DNA from: Galaxea fascicularis
Taxonomy: Eukaryota; Cnidaria; Anthozoa; Scleractinia; Euphylliidae
Reading direction: 5' to 3'
Length of the DNA stretch: 64,000 nucleotides
Assembly (NCBI GenBank): GCA_948470475.1
Contig: OX419341.1
Location: 16,680,475-16,744,474, forward strand
Below, in pieces: positions 1 through 22,912 of the stretch. The translations under genes were made by a program, and so were the position numbers. Numbering within the stretch: position 1 is the stretch's first letter; every line of letters begins with the position of its first letter. The notes under the pieces are model-generated. The model worked only from the letters and a program-made list of their open reading frames with translations. It had not been told where the DNA came from and ran no database searches.

Positions 1-899
1 TTAATTTCAAAGCAAAGAGCATTTAAAAATTCATGCATGGCCTTTGAAAGCATAAAAATACTTTGTACATCAATGAGAATTTGCTTGAAAGTCACTCATG
101 ACTCTGCAAGCTTCTTGTCATTGTCCTCTTAAGTGAACTAAACACTCCTTTCAAGATTTCTGCACCCGGTAGAAGACAGCATATAAAATGTAAACATTGG
201 AGATCTTAGGTTAGCTTAACTCTGATTTCTATGAGCTTGAGGATTTAAATCCTCAAGCTTCTCTGCTTCAGGGACGACGTTCATCTTAAAATACTGTAAA
301 ACTTAACACCGGAAAGATGATTCTTTACGATCCATGTGGAAAATCTAGGAAGTCGTAGCACTAGACGAAAACGTTTGGCATGGAAAACGACGTTGCCCAT
401 ACAACGTGAGAACAGTGAAAATGGGGCATTTCGACGTGAGGACGATGGGAGATTGCTGACGCCTTTTTACGTTCTGCGCATGACCAAACCTGAAAATAAA
501 CTTCCGGTACGCCGTCCTCATGTCTCCCGTCCTGTTATGTCACGATTCAGTGACCGGATATTGCTAAAGGTTACAATTAACCGTCATGCAAAGAAATATA
601 AAAAGAGTAAAATATTTAATGTACTTTGAAAATATTCCACTGGTAACAACAATTTTTGAAACAAACCCCTATAATATACATTCAGTAATTCTAGGAATCA
701 CTGAATGTATATTATGGGTGTTTTAAGTTGCCTTCAATGTAAGGTGCGGCAATTTAAAACTCGTGATCTAAATTTTAATTTTTAAATAATTTGGAAGAGG
801 GGGATTGGGCCCAACATCATGGCGAGGAGACGTGTCACTTAACGCTCCGTGCCAAAACGGTTTTCTCACTGCCCCAGTAGGGAAAGTTTAGTCACATTA
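1..899. other. Gene-free stretch with two hairpins
   Basis: I see no coding exon here. A perfect 26-bp palindrome centred on TTTAAA spans 234-259. A 16-bp inverted repeat (671-686 with 700-715, 13-base loop) forms a second hairpin. Upstream exons of the astacin gene could lie in or before this stretch, but none is recognisable. Confidence 0.5.
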
Positions 900-3800
900 A
901 ACCACTCGTTGCAGCAAAAACTTCTGTTCGACGTATGGGAAGACGGAAATGATCAAAGAAAGGTTCGAATTCGTCGAGTGATGAGGAGGAAATGTAGAAA
1001 GTAGCTTACAATCCGTGACAGATTTCATCGACTGCCTGGTGACGGATGTATTTGCTGAAATCCATGTAAACATGGACAAGCTCCGAAAGGAGTTTAAAGA
1101 CCTCCGTTGTTAAAAAAAACATATCGGTGAAATAGGAGAAAGGTTACAGAGTACTCAAGCTGATGTAGAGTCACTAACAAATGAGGTGAAAAACGTTTCT
1201 GCAAACAGCACGAACAGCTTCGAAGAATAAAACAAGAGAATTTTGCACGTGCAAAAAAAACTCAAACTGGAAACAGAAAAGAGCACGCAATCAGAACAGT
1301 ACACGAGACGTGAAAACTTACGTTTCAACAATATCAAAGAAACGAAGAAAGAAGACTCTTAATCGCTGATAGACGACATTTTACAGAGGGACTTAGAGTT
1401 GGACTCTTCTTCAATCATATTTCATGCAGCTCATCGGGTGGGTAAATTAATATCAGGAAGAACAACACCGATTATTGTGAGCTTTGTTTGCAGGGAGGAT
1501 AGAAACCGAAAACGTGTTACCGCCAAGAACACCCGACTATGGACACCTCTCAGAGTAACAACCATACCGAATCTTTTTACTGTGTTTAATGTCTTCCTTT
1601 GTTAGTTGTTTCTTACTTTTGTATCTTTGTGTTTTCGGAAGTTTTTTGGTGCGATTAATTTTACTGATGCCCTCTATTGAAAATTTCTGCTACACGACTT
1701 CTGATGTATTTCTTTCTTCTAACACGCTTATGATATGGAGTTACTGAAATACGTTCACACGGCACGAGGCATGGGAGACAAAAAAAAGAGAATCTGCATA
1801 TTCCTATTACAAGAGGTACATTGTTCCAGGGAAAATACAGCAATAGGCCATTTCCGAGTTCATGTCTGCCTCCTCTTCAAAGCGAGTCTAAGTGCAAAGT
1901 TTTTGAGATTCTTTCTCTAAAGAAACAATACAAAGTAATAGTGTTGTAATTTTCCCATTTTTCTTTAAAATGCCTTGTATGTGTGATTTGTTGTATTAAG
2001 GCGGCATTAATTGTATTTGTGAACTTTTGTTTTTAATTATCCAATAGTTTCGCGTTGCACCAAATTTGTATTCCAAAAGCGTTGTGAACTTGAAGTGATT
2101 TACATATTGCTTTTGCCGTGGCCGAAGGAAGGTTTCGCTTGCCGAAAACAATCGAGGAAGAAGAACTTTGCGTAGAGAGAGCAGTACCGAAGTCTACCAG
2201 ATACAAAAACAAGTGGGCAGCAGGCATTTTGGAGTATTGTCAACGACTGCGCAGTGTCAAGTTTCCATATGAATTGGACAAAGCTGTGTTTGTGTAATCT
2301 CGGAATATGCAAATTAGGAACAATTTGATCACTAGTGATGAAAACGTGATGAAACACTAGTGATTTTCAACTGGTGTTTCATTGAGTTTCAAAGTCATCC
2401 ACCTGGCCCAAATGGGGCGCTCTGGTTGGCTTATAACGTCAGGAATTATTAATGAGTTTGAGAAGATGTAACTAACAAATATCCATACGACGCTAGCGTC
2501 ACCCCCGCTTTGAAGTGGGAAACGAACAGTCATTAAGTATGCTAATGGGGGAAAAATACAAAAATTGCAAACAAAGAGGAAGAATCAGAAAAAAAAACAA
2601 TAACTGCACTACAAGAGTTCCTTGATTCAAATAAGAATGTAAATCAGGAATTAAAGGAAGCATCCAGAAAACTGGAAGAAAAAAGAAAGCTGAATTGGAA
2701 AAAATAACTAAACCTCGGGAAGAGACATTATAGAAATGGAATTATCAGCCAGTTAAAAATAAAAGAGGACAAGTTTGTTGTCACCGATAGATTTTATATC
2801 AATGCCAAAATGTTTACGAAGCTCTATAAATCCTGCATTGACGAACATGATTTTGGACAATTTATTTTGTAGTTTTGTTGGAGACGTAAATGGCCGTTTT
2901 TATGCTAGAGACGTTAAAGTCGTCAAGACTCATTTGACGTCTGAGACGTTAAAGCCGTCTGGTATATAAAAGGGGACGCATAAAAGTAGAACGAAACTAA
3001 CGGACAAAATCAAGATTTTTCTAAAAAAAAGACTACTGTAGGTTCTATTCTCGGAAGACACTGGGCACGAGTAAACTCGGCACCAAATCAGGAAACGTTA
3101 ACACACAAATATATGAGAAAATAAACGTGGCGGAATTGCAGCTTTTCAAATTTTTGTCTTGATGTCGCTTGGAAGGACAGATGCAAATATTTTTGTAAGA
3201 AAAATCAGTTTAGGAATCAGCATTTTCTGGCGATGGACGAGGAAGTAGATGTTGCCTCGGCACATGGCTTGTTTGTCGTGTAGCCGACCAAGAGAGCAAG
3301 GAAGGAACGAAGTGCAGATGAACAAAGGACTCAGGGCTAAAAGCGTCCCAGTTAGGACGTCCCGTTTTTATACTAGACGCATTTAACGCCTAAGACGTCA
3401 AAGTCGGAGACGACTTAAACGTCTTAGACGACTTTAACGTCTCTAGCATAAAAACGGCCACTGTTAACTGAAAGAGAAAATTGCGAAGGCTTACCAAGCA
3501 AAGGGGAATTTTTCCAGGCACTAAAAGCTACTGGAAGCCATTAAGTCACCAGGCTCAGACGGCATCCCTGCAGAATCCCATGAAGTTTTCAGGCAAGATA
3601 TTTCAGACCACTTGTTAGATTCGATAAATTATTCCTACCAACAGAGACAGTTCTCAATCACGTAGAGAAGAGGAACCATTAAGCTCATTCCGAAGAAAGA
3701 TGCAGAACCTTCCCTTCAGTACTAGAAACTGGCGCCCGATTACGCTCCTTAACTGTGATTATAAGATTGTGGCAAAAGTTCTTGCTAACCGTGTTAACAT

Positions 3801-4860
3801 AAACATTCTTCCCAAAGTTGGTAAATAGTGACCAAACTGGATTTATGAAAGGCCGATTTATTGGAGACAACATTAAACTAATTGATGAAATTATTAATTA
3901 CATTGCTGACTGAAGAAAACCTTACAGGACTATTACTCTTCTGAAAAGCTTTCGACACCGTGAGATGGACCTTTATTCAAACAAACACTTCAGGGAATGT
4001 TTGGTTTTGGCTTTCCATTTGTCAAATGGGTCGACATGTACCATAACAATAGCGAAAGCTGTGATTTGAATGATGGTTGGCCTACTGTTTTCAGCTGGAA
4101 AGGGAGTTAGACAAGGCTGTCCCCCTTTCGCCTTACCTTTTTGTTCTTTGTGCAGAGGTTCTTGCCGAAAAAGGCCGGAAAACCAAAAGTATAAAAGGAA
4201 TAATGATATCCCAAAATGAAGTTAAAATTAGCCAATATGTCGGGAATATGCCGACGATACTACCCTTATTCTTATCAGCTTTGCAAGTCCTGGAGAATTT
4301 TAGAAAGACGTCGGGCTTAAATTAGCTTAACAATAAAAAAAAAATTAAAAAAAAAAAGAGACTGAACCTTTTTGGATTGAGGAACACAAGTGATGTGATC
4401 TTATGCCCTGAATGTATTAAACATAAAAGAAAGGCCTTACGAGTTTGGTTTTGCACAAACCCCAAGGAAACACTGGAGGCAAACTATGCAGGCAAATTAG
4501 CTAAAATCAGCAACTGTTTGTGATGTTGGGAACTCTTCTAGGTAAGATTACAGTACTCAAGAGCCTGATAGTCTCTCAACTGTTTTTTATTCTTTCGCCG
4601 TTACCAACAACTCAAAACGTGTAGGTGGATATCAATTCTGGGGTTTTTTAACTTCTATGGAGCGACAAGGGGATAAATCAAGCGGAATATGATTGGCGAT
4701 TACTCTGAAGGTGGTCTAAAAGTGATTGATTTAATATCCTTTGATAAGGCATTGAAATCGACTTGGGTTAAAAAACACCTTGACCTAGAAAATAACGGAA
4801 TTTTAAGAATGAAAAATGTCCTTTCATTCTTAACACTAGCAAAATATTGGGACCTAAGAG
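900..4860 (+). mobile_element. Decayed L1-like LINE
   Basis: Fragments of a non-LTR retrotransposon occur in order on the + strand, broken by stops and frameshifts. Around 1399-1530 the reading IIFHAAHRVGK followed by a CREDR motif resembles the RRM region of L1-type ORF1 proteins. Around 1790-1850, FLLQEVHCS matches the start of the APE endonuclease of ORF2. Around 3700-3900, NWRPITLLNCDYKIVAKVLANR and a QTGFMKGR-like segment are typical reverse transcriptase blocks. At 4077-4325 there is a further RT portion, and at 4689-4850 the EGGLKVIDL..F..ALK segment found after the RT domain. A TIR element interrupts it at 2891-3460. It cannot be functional. The L1/Tx1 assignment is by motif memory; the exact clade is unknown. 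Confidence 0.75.
2891..3460. mobile_element. Non-autonomous TIR element inside the LINE
   Basis: About 570 bp bounded by inverted repeats: the left end GGCCGTTTTTATGCTAGAGA is mirrored at the right end near 3440-3459. The arms contain repeated GACGTTAAAGTCGT-like blocks that are themselves partly palindromic. No protein is encoded. It sits between pieces of the L1-like LINE, so it inserted after that element. Confidence 0.65.
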
Positions 4861-5460
4861 ATCTGTTAAGATCACCGATCGTTTCACATGTACCTCCGCA
4901 AATGTTATTTATTGCACAACCTGTGTGTTATGCAATAAGTTTTAATTAGCGAGACAGGAAGACGACTAGGCGACCGATTCCGCGAACCTTCGCGATATTG
5001 AGAAGAATGACAAGGATGCATCTAAGCCAGTCGCTCGTCATTTTAATTTCCCTGACCACTCCAAACAACACATGGCTATCTGCGGCCTTTCCCTACATCA
5101 AGGTACGACGGAAAGCCGCAAGCAACTTGAACAAAAATTCATCTTCCAATCGGCACCCTTAATCCCCACGGTATTAACGAACGCTTTTCATTTAACTAAT
5201 GTATTCCTATTTTTCACGTTGCCATGTTACCATCAACAGCGTAGCTCCTCCTCCACTACATAAACCACACACAATGCATAATTCCTCGATTCGCTCTGAC
5301 GAAGGGCTAACGCTCGAAATGTCAGCTTTTAGAATCCCTGTACGGTAGTCAATTTACATTAATATCAACTTCGTTGACAAAACCAATTTCTTGGGTACTA
5401 CTTCCCCACCGACGCACCACCACAGTTTCTTTAGAAACTACCCCCTTTATTCATTTATTG
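4860..5460 (+). mobile_element. 3' remnant of a Penelope-like element
   Basis: The sequence from about 4945 reads, with one frame break, as the C-terminal part of a GIY-YIG endonuclease domain (ETGRRLGDRFRE, then ARHFNFPDHSKQHM and ESRKQLEQKFIFQ). This is typical of PLE proteins. It is followed by a conserved non-coding end with a hammerhead-like motif. Two related ends occur at 18760-19570 and 21790-22922, so this is one dispersed family. The RT portion is absent, so the copy is 5'-truncated and inactive. Confidence 0.7.
5294..5326 (+). ncRNA. Hammerhead-ribozyme-like motif of PLE remnant
   Basis: Core CTGACGA, a short stem II (GGGC / GCTC around a TAAC loop), then CGAAATGTC. PLEs are known to carry minimal hammerhead ribozymes with a very short stem III. 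Here the usual ACGT of stem III reads ATGT, so this copy may be weakened. An extra A follows the core, as in the other copies in this window. Confidence 0.5.
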
Positions 5461-6124
5461 ATTATTCATGTCTGGTTCTAAACTTGTTGGTGTTTTACAG
5501 TTTTAATTTCCAGAACCATCAAAGATGCCATGCAACTATGGAGCAGCAAAACCTGCATTACCTTCAAGCCACAAACCACGGAAATAAACTATGTTTATTT
5601 TACGCTGGGGACGGAGTGAGTTTTGTTAGACAGAAGTAATAAATGAAATGAAAATGAAATGAAAGAAATGATAAAATAATTTAAAAAATTTGCTTTATAA
5701 AATGTATCCCAAAAATAAGACCATTACACGGCTGATCACTGAAAAAGTTTGTACACATAGGATATCGCTCCAGTTTGAACTGAGACGGGCTTTAGATGAC
5801 TGTTCCGAATATGCTTTTCATTTCATATGATAGGACGCTTCCTAACGAATGATTTATTTTTTGCAATAATTAGTTTCATTCCTTACCAAGTTTCATAGTT
5901 TGAGTGGGTTTTTATACTGATTTAAGCAAAAGTGGGCAAAAACAAGAACATAATAATTCAACATTTTTACAAGAAGAAATATAGGGCTTGAATTAAGGCA
6001 CTTACTAGCTCTTACTGCACGCAAACCTTATACTGATTTCTGTATACAAATCGGGCAATATTGGAATTGTAACATTTCATTGAGTTTCTCGACTAAACTT
6101 CCCAGCTCAGCACAGGCAAACCAA
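5461..6124. other. AT-rich stretch, nothing recognised
   Basis: Possible intron or intergenic sequence upstream of the first recognised astacin exon. I find no convincing exon, RNA gene or repeat. Confidence 0.4.
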
Positions 6125-6235
6125 TCTATCTGTGCGAGGACGCGCTTTTCAAAATCGTTGAACACAATCTACCAAATACTCATTGCTTTGCGGGTGACAC
6201 AGAACTGTACTTGGCTTTCAACCTCATGATAGGCC
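6125..6235 (+). pseudogene. LINE reverse transcriptase fragment
   Basis: A short stretch reads as a reverse transcriptase piece, including HCFAGDTELYLAF. This corresponds to the catalytic F-A-D-D box of non-LTR retrotransposons, with one catalytic Asp replaced by Gly. No further RT domain is present on either side. It is a fossil fragment in or upstream of the astacin gene. Confidence 0.5.
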
Positions 6236-6446
6236 AGTCAGACTGATGTTATCACTGCTATGAAGAAATTGGATGATTAAAGTGAGATTAATGATAAATG
6301 ATGATAAAACAGGATTTTTATTGATATGAACTGCGAGACAGCAGTTGGGTACGATTAATACTACATGTAGTACTATTGTCGCTGATTGTGATATTAATCC
6401 AGACTCGTGCGTTAGAAATCTCGGTAAATTTACGTTTTAATTTTAG

Positions 6447-16537
<10,091 letters not shown>

Positions 16538-16926
16538 GCAAATTCGAGGAAAAAGAGGAAGAAACAGGTAAAATACTTTTTTTTGTTGGAAACGATTCTG
16601 TCACCGTAATGTTTTGTTTTTAGCTCAAGCCATTCTTCATAATCACCAACCTCGCATATTTTTCAATAAAAAAATGCTTGTAAAGCAATTAAAGTAGTGT
16701 TGTGTTGCGAATTAAAACTAAAAAGCCCTCACTTACTATGCCTCTTTTTTGAAATCATTAAAATACATTTATTTCTCGTCCGATGGCTATTTTTCAGTTG
16801 TTGTTTATTTTAACTCAATCGTCTGAAAGGGTCACGTGTCTAGCCACAGGGTTCCCTGAGATGAGCTCTATCTAACCGCACAAGACACATGTCATCTCAT
16901 TCCGAAACAACTTTAATTAGTTAAAA

Positions 16927-17175
16927 TTAATAAAGGGCGCAAAAATGAAATCCTTCGGAACTGTAACCGTTTTCTGCTTCCAAATCCCTCCAGTCGATCT
17001 TGGCCCGTTCGTATAGCATCTGGCCTGGCATGGTTTCCGCCAGGTTTGACTCAGTCAACAAATGCTGACCGCGGGCAAAACCCTTTCCCAGGAGGACAAC
17101 GAATCTCTTCTTCGGAAAACGAATCTTTGCAGTAACGCAGCGAAAACCGTACCAACAGCTGTACGAACGGAACAT
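16927..17175 (-). CDS. Hypothetical 82-aa ORF
   Basis: A single open frame with an ATG start and a TAA stop. It encodes a basic N-terminal half (VTAKIRFPKKRFVVLLGKGF) and a more acidic C-terminal half (AKIDWRDLEAENGYSSEG). I do not recognise the family. Base use is somewhat more GC-rich than its surroundings, which is the only reason to list it. No splice partner or upstream signal is evident. It could be a decayed repeat ORF or a single exon. Confidence 0.2.
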   Translation of the reverse strand: MFRSYSCWYGFRCVTAKIRFPKKRFVVLLGKGFARGQHLLTESNLAETMPGQMLYERAKIDWRDLEAENGYSSEGFHFCALY

Positions 17176-18759
17176 GATCGACAGAAAGAAAGATATGGGA
17201 GATGAAAATGGTTACAATTCAGAAAGATTTCATTTTGACAGTCTTAAATATTTTAGAGTTACCAAGGTGAGATATGAGTTGTACGGTTGGATGGAGCTCA
17301 TCTGCTTATTCTGCGTGACCTGAACAGACAAACAAACAAACTCCTGGGCCCTGCACATTTTCTCCCAGTGTTAAAATCAAAGAGCTTCTATCCAATTCGT
17401 GAATTTCATTAGTTGAATAATAATAGTCACTGATTACGAAAGGGTGGAAAAGTAGTTAGGTCTGTCATTTCCCAATCGGGAAGAGTAACGGGAAAGAAAC
17501 GCAAATAACCTAAAATTAAACTACCGTATTTCCTCTATTTAGCCTCCCAAGTACTTATTTTTTCGGTCCTTATGACATAGGGGTATATTAAAATGGGAGC
17601 TTAATAGATGTTCACCCTCTTTGAAAAGTTAAATTATCTTTAATCAGTCACAAATTCCCATTACAAGGATCTTCAACCAACTGCAGAGTGACAAAAAAAA
17701 AATGGGGGGAGGGGTGGTGTTGCTAAATAGAGGTTGGGGGCTTATTAAATTTTTCACGCCTCATACTGGGGGCTAATTAGAAGGGGGTGCTAAATAAAGA
17801 AACAACAGTAAGCTGGAGCTGATACATGATGTTCAGCATGGGGTTTTTGGTGTATGAAGGCCCGTTTAATAAACCATTTTCGCCTAGCGACCAATAAACC
17901 GAAAGCAGCCTATATGGCCGTAAAGTCATTTCAAAGTACATTTCCTTTTTTTACTCTTTCGCGATCATTAGCTTGAAATTTGTTTAACTTGAAAAATGCT
18001 GACGAATTGTCCAGGGACTAAATTACTAAGAACGGCGTTAATTAACGTTGGTAGAAAGAATGAAAACTTTGTCGTCACTCGCCGCGTTCTCCAGAAAACA
18101 GAAAATTTGGTCATTTCACGTTGGTGTGCATGTTTCTTTGCAGAGGACAGCAAAAAATATACAAAAATGTAAAACGCACGTGCAGAGCGATTGTTTTTGC
18201 TCATTATACTTATTTGCTGTGTGGTGCTCTCGTTGCTACTGCCGTCCTCAGCCCTAAATCTCCTTAATGGAGTGTTTTCACATGACGTGATAGCGGCCAT
18301 GTTGGTGTCCCAAAAAAATTGCATTATATTTTTATGCAAATAGTTTCTTTTGTTCCAGTAAACCAATATGGCTAATAGTCACGTGAGTCTCGATAATATC
18401 GATAATCGAGTCATTTAAATGTAGCGTCTGCCATGTTAATAAATGTCTTCTTCTTCTTCTTTCTTTTAGTCATGAAGAATCATGATTGAAGAGTCATTTA
18501 AAGCAATTTTATAGCTAGTGTGTTTAGAAATAAAAGATTAATAATGCTACCGATCAAGAGTGTTTATTCTTGGAAGGCTCTTTTTTGTCCTTCATCTGTA
18601 TCAAGCCGAATCGTATCTCGTCTCTCCATTTCAGGTGCTCTAAGTTTATTTAAGAACTGTGTGTGGATTTGCTGATCGCTTGGTTGCCGCGGCAACTTGA
18701 CGTTTGCACTCCGAGCCGTAAACGTTGCTTGGAATAATTAGCGATGCGTCGTACAGGCT
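17176..18759. other. Gene-free stretch with a repeat copy
   Basis: No exon is recognised. Near 18262-18400 there is a copy related to the foldback element at 8044-8224 (TTTTCACATGACGT, GCGGCCATGTTGG). The 132-aa ORF on the - strand across it reads the repeat and is not a gene. Short poly-T and TTC tracts follow near 18450. Confidence 0.45.
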
Positions 18760-19570
18760 ATCCACATAAGATAACATTTGCTGAGATACACGCGAAACGA
18801 TCGGTGATCTTGTCGTTGACAAAATTTTGGCCCCCAAGCGATATGTTAAGATCAGTGATCGTTTCACGTATGCCTCCGCAAATGTCATCAATTGCAGAAC
18901 CTGTAGCTTGTACAAAAATTATACATCGGCGAATAAGGGCCCGGGATCGACTAGGAAGACGACAACGCGGCCGATTCCCCTAAAATCTTCGTGATGTTGA
19001 GAAGATAACAAAGGTACATCCTAATCAGTCACTCGACATGTCAATTTCCCTTTATTATCCCAAGCTACCTACCTTTCCCTACACCGAGGCAACCTCCGCG
19101 GGAAAGCCGCAAGAATCCAGAGCAAATATTAATCTTTCAAATCAATCGACGCTCTTAATCCCCAAGGTATCAACGAACGCTTTTGATACAACTAATTCTT
19201 GCCTTTTTTTATTTTTTATTTTTTTTCACATTACGTATACCATATTCAGCTCACCAACAGTGTTGAGATAGTCCTCGTGTATAAAGTAAGAAGTACGGCA
19301 AGGTAGCAACACAACATTTAATGTAGATTCGTCGCCATTACACAATCAAGCACATGGAGTCAGTAGAGTACTAAAGCATCATGGGAATCCCCATACATGC
19401 TCTGCGGGCACTACGGATTACATCAACAAATTTATAATGTATTTCCATCTTTCAATATAAAGCACACACAACTCACAATTCCTCGATTCGTTCTGACGAA
19501 GAGTTAAGACTCGAAACGTCAACTCCCACACCAACCCATCACCACAGTTCCTTTAGAAACTATTCAAACA
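18760..19570 (+). mobile_element. 3' remnant of a Penelope-like element (second copy)
   Basis: It shares order and wording with the copy at 4860-5460: the GATCGTTTCACGTATGCCTC block, a frame-broken GIY-YIG end, the TCAACGAACGCTTTTGAT block, and CCTCGATTCGTTCTGACGAA with a hammerhead-like motif. It finishes with the CACCACAGTTCCTTTAGAAA end. It is inactive. Confidence 0.65.
19491..19522 (+). ncRNA. Hammerhead-like motif of PLE remnant
   Basis: CTGACGA core, perfect 4-bp stem II GAGT/ACTC with a TAAG loop, then GAAACGTC. Of the three remnant copies this one has the best stem II. ACGT is present as minimal stem III with C at the cleavage position. Confidence 0.6.
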
Positions 19571-19818
19571 ACCTCCTTCTCAGGGTCCTCTCTCTTCCTC
19601 CCTCGAGAAGACCCTGGGAACGAGGTTGCTATTCAAAACACTCATAATGATAATAATGCAAAGTTGGAATACATTGCATCCATTCCATATTGTTTTTAAA
19701 GTTCCCAGTGAATTATCCTTGAAACGTTATGGTGTCTATGCGGTGGTACGACTGTCTGGGCCATCTTACTGCACTCACAAATTAGGTGGTTTACTATCTC
19801 GTCCTTAATCCACACGTT

Positions 19819-21720
19819 CTACCGTAGTGGTGACATACCTTGCTTCACCGCAGTTGTTCCGAGTGCTTGATCTTGAGCTGCCATGATCAGTCCCTCAGTT
19901 TCCTTTTTTAGATTTCCTTTTTTTATCCAGTCCCATGACCTATCATCCCTTATTTGCTCTGTCTGGCGTATCTGTAGTAGCTGGTCATGCAGGCGTTTAA
20001 AACGCCACCTGTCGATCTTCTCTTGTCGTTTTTTCCTTTTAATCTGCTCAGGGTCTTCCACATGTTCTTTGTAAGACTCCCTCATGTAACACTGTTTTGA
20101 GCAATGGTTCTTCATTGTTGGTATGAACGATCACGTACAAAATACCAACACGAGGATTGAAAGCAAAGGTACAGAAACATACGATTTGAGGCAACATTCC
20201 GATCATATTTGGGGCGTTAGACAACTTGCCCAAGGCTTAAATGTGAAATTACAACAGCAGAAAGAAACTACGAAACGGAATGAAAGAAAATGCAAACAAA
20301 AACAGTGTCATGGTACCTGAAGGGTAGATCCTCGTGCGGTAAATCAAGAACTAATAAATTAAAATCGTCGACCTTACACTGACCGTATGAACTTTACGCT
20401 GACCGCGTGCGTCGAAGAAACAAATGAAATAAAAAACGTGTCACTTAACAAATTGAACTTTAACCTAAAACGGGGTACATTTGATCGGAAGTGTTTCTAT
20501 TCAGATGTCAATCATGAGTGAATGAATCCTTGTTAAAATTAATTAGCGGCTAAAATGCAATTTGTCTCAAGTTTTGTTATGGATTTAATATGCCAGTCCT
20601 ATCTTTTCCATCCGTACATACTCTTTCAGACTTACTGGGCCCCGGCCACCGAAACGTCTTGGCAAGTATATGCGCTCCGGCAACATCTGCTCTTGGGTGG
20701 AGCATTCCATAGATAGTCATCTGCTTCCTTGTCTTTCTGTCCATTGCTTCCAGTTCAGCCTTTCTCCAATTTCACTATTCCGGCTCCATATCGCACAACT
20801 GACACAGCCCATTAATTTATTGCAAGGAATCTGTTCTTCCCATTGAGTTTTGATTTCAATATTGGCCGTTAATTCCGAAAATCAAAAGGGAACTGGGGCG
20901 AGTTTCAAATTTGAAGTAATGGATAAATTGACACCATCACATGAAAGATAACTTTGAGATTGGTCCCCCAAAATGATACAAATATATGGTTTTAAGGGAC
21001 GCAGCCTCAAAATTAGAGACGTTTGTATGGATTTTGAGCTATGTTTCAAGGTCCATAACTTGGTCTCTGTTCAACCTAAAAGAATCAAACTTGGTCAAAC
21101 GACCAATCTCAATGTTATCTTTCATGTGATGGTGTCAATTTATCGATTACTTCAAATTTGAAACTCGCCCCAGTTCCCTTTTGAATTTCGGAACGGCCAA
21201 TTTTCTTCAGTCTCCTGAAGTATTCCTTTGTGACATTTCTCTTCATGTACTCATGTAAACGATCGTCATATTCCATGCAACATACCAAGATATTTGTTCA
21301 ACTGATATATACTACTACTGATACTACTTCAACTGATTTCATTTTCCGATCATCTGGTAGTAGGATGCCTTCACTTCTCCCAACTTTTCCTCTCTTCAAG
21401 GTGAGTATACCACATTTCTTCAACCCAAACTCCCTGCATTTTTCATTGCTGTACATGTGCACTGATGTGTTGACCAATGAATCCAGCTCACGTTCATCCT
21501 TCCCAAAAAGCTTCAAATAATCCATAAACAATATGTGGTTAATTAATGTGCCTCCTTTGTCTAACTGCTATCGTCCTTTTGTCATTAGTAGGATTGTAGA
21601 TAGAGGTATTAAGCATACAACAAACAGCAATGGTGATGAGCTGTCACCCTGAAAAATGCTCCGGATGGATTCTTACCACACCTAGGGCGTGTCCATTGGA
21701 TTTTAATAATGTTCTACAGT
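19819..21720 (-). mobile_element. Decayed LINE on the - strand
   Basis: Reading downwards: around 21580-21720 QGDSSSPLLFVVCLIPLST (RT block 4), around 21298-21531 FMDYLKLFGKDERELDSLV, and at 19819-20115 WDWIKKGNLKKETEGLIMAA, a segment usually found after the RT domain. In the RT box the second catalytic Asp of F-x-D-D reads Tyr, so this copy would be dead even without its stops. A palindromic element interrupts it at 20861-21201. Confidence 0.7.
20861..21201. mobile_element. 341-bp palindromic MITE
   Basis: ATTGGCCGTT at the left and a matching CGGCCAAT end at the right, with about 100-bp inverted arms (AAAAGGGAACTGGGGCGAGT, TTGACACCATCACATGAAAG and complements). No coding capacity. It lies inside the - strand LINE remnant. 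Confidence 0.75.
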
Positions 21721-21839
21721 TTGGCATCCTTTTCTCCATAATATGGAAGCTACCTCTACAAGTTTAAATGTCTCTAAATAACAGTTTTCCTTTTCCCGCA
21801 CTTAGCAACAGTTTAACGAACACTTTTCATTTAACTAAT

Positions 21840-22667
21840 TGTGACGTGGGTCCCAGTAGCCCGAGACGACAGTAACAAAATAAAACAATATAGAACTAAC
21901 ATAAAGCACAATTAGCACAGACTTCTTAAAAAGACAACTAATGAATTTAATTAATACATTAACATGCAATAAACACAAATAAAACTAGTCTTACTTAACT
22001 AACTTGCTGTCAGTACGAGTATTTACAATTATTTACAATTATATTTACAGTTCACTGTTCAGTTCCTTGACTCTCTCCAACTCCACAACCGACTCCACAA
22101 ACCTCCTTCTCTTCAGTTCAAAACCAAGCTCCACGTTCTCTCGTACTTTACGTTATCTTTTCGACGTTTTCTACTCAGCACGTAGTCTTTCAACACAATT
22201 CAAGCTTAAGCTTCGCTCTATCGCCAACGGTGACAAATGGGTTTCGTCAGCTTATTTGGCTGGCGCCTGCCAATGGCTCTTGGCAGTGAATTCTCCACTC
22301 TTCTCTTCCTGCCGGCTGGCCCTTCAATTCGTCTCTCTTTTCCCTTGCTTACTTCCTTCACCAAAAGTTACTGCTTTCTGACTACCGTTTACCACGCCTT
22401 GCTCCATTTATATGTCGAATATTGATTTCACAATAATTAATTCTACTAGCATCTAGCTTACACACTTATTGTTTTAACGGTTCTACATTTACAACACTCT
22501 ATACTAAATCAACACTTTATGAACAAATAAACTTACAAGCTATTCTTTTCGTACTAATTACGGTGTTTACTACTAGGATACATTGACGCCAAACAATCAA
22601 CACCAACAAACAAACCATACAACTGGGAAAACAAGGGAAAACAGAAAAAAAGAATTTTTTTATGACG
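21840..22667. mobile_element. 828-bp insertion, possibly a solo LTR
   Basis: Bounded by the 5-bp direct repeat CTAAT (21835-21839 and 22668-22672). It starts TGTGACG, as LTRs start TG, but ends ATGACG and not CA. No protein is recognised; the ORFs at 22004-22425 are low-complexity in look. A 5-bp duplication fits an LTR retrotransposon, but no partner LTR or internal region is present. Confidence 0.45.
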
Positions 22668-22764
22668 CTAATGTATTCCTATTTTCACGTTGCCATGTTA
22701 CCACCAATAGCGTAGCTCCTACTCCACTATAAAAACTACACACAACCCGTAATTCCTCGATTCG

Positions 22765-22797
22765 CTCTGACGAAGGGCTAGCGCTCGAAACGTCAGC
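22765..22797 (+). ncRNA. Hammerhead-like motif of PLE remnant
   Basis: CTGACGA core, stem II GGGC/GCTC with a TAGC loop, then GAAACGTC. Same layout as the copies at 5294 and 19491. Confidence 0.55.
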
Positions 22798-22876
22798 TTA
22801 TAGAATCCCTGTACTGTGGTCAACTTTCACATTTATCAACTCTGTTGATAATACCAAAATCTTTGTGTACTACTTA

Positions 22877-22912
<36 letters not shown>

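Noticed and set aside
22004..22425. Two overlapping ORFs as a host gene
   Set aside because: Both fall in the 828-bp inserted block, have biased Ser/Leu/Phe composition and no domain.
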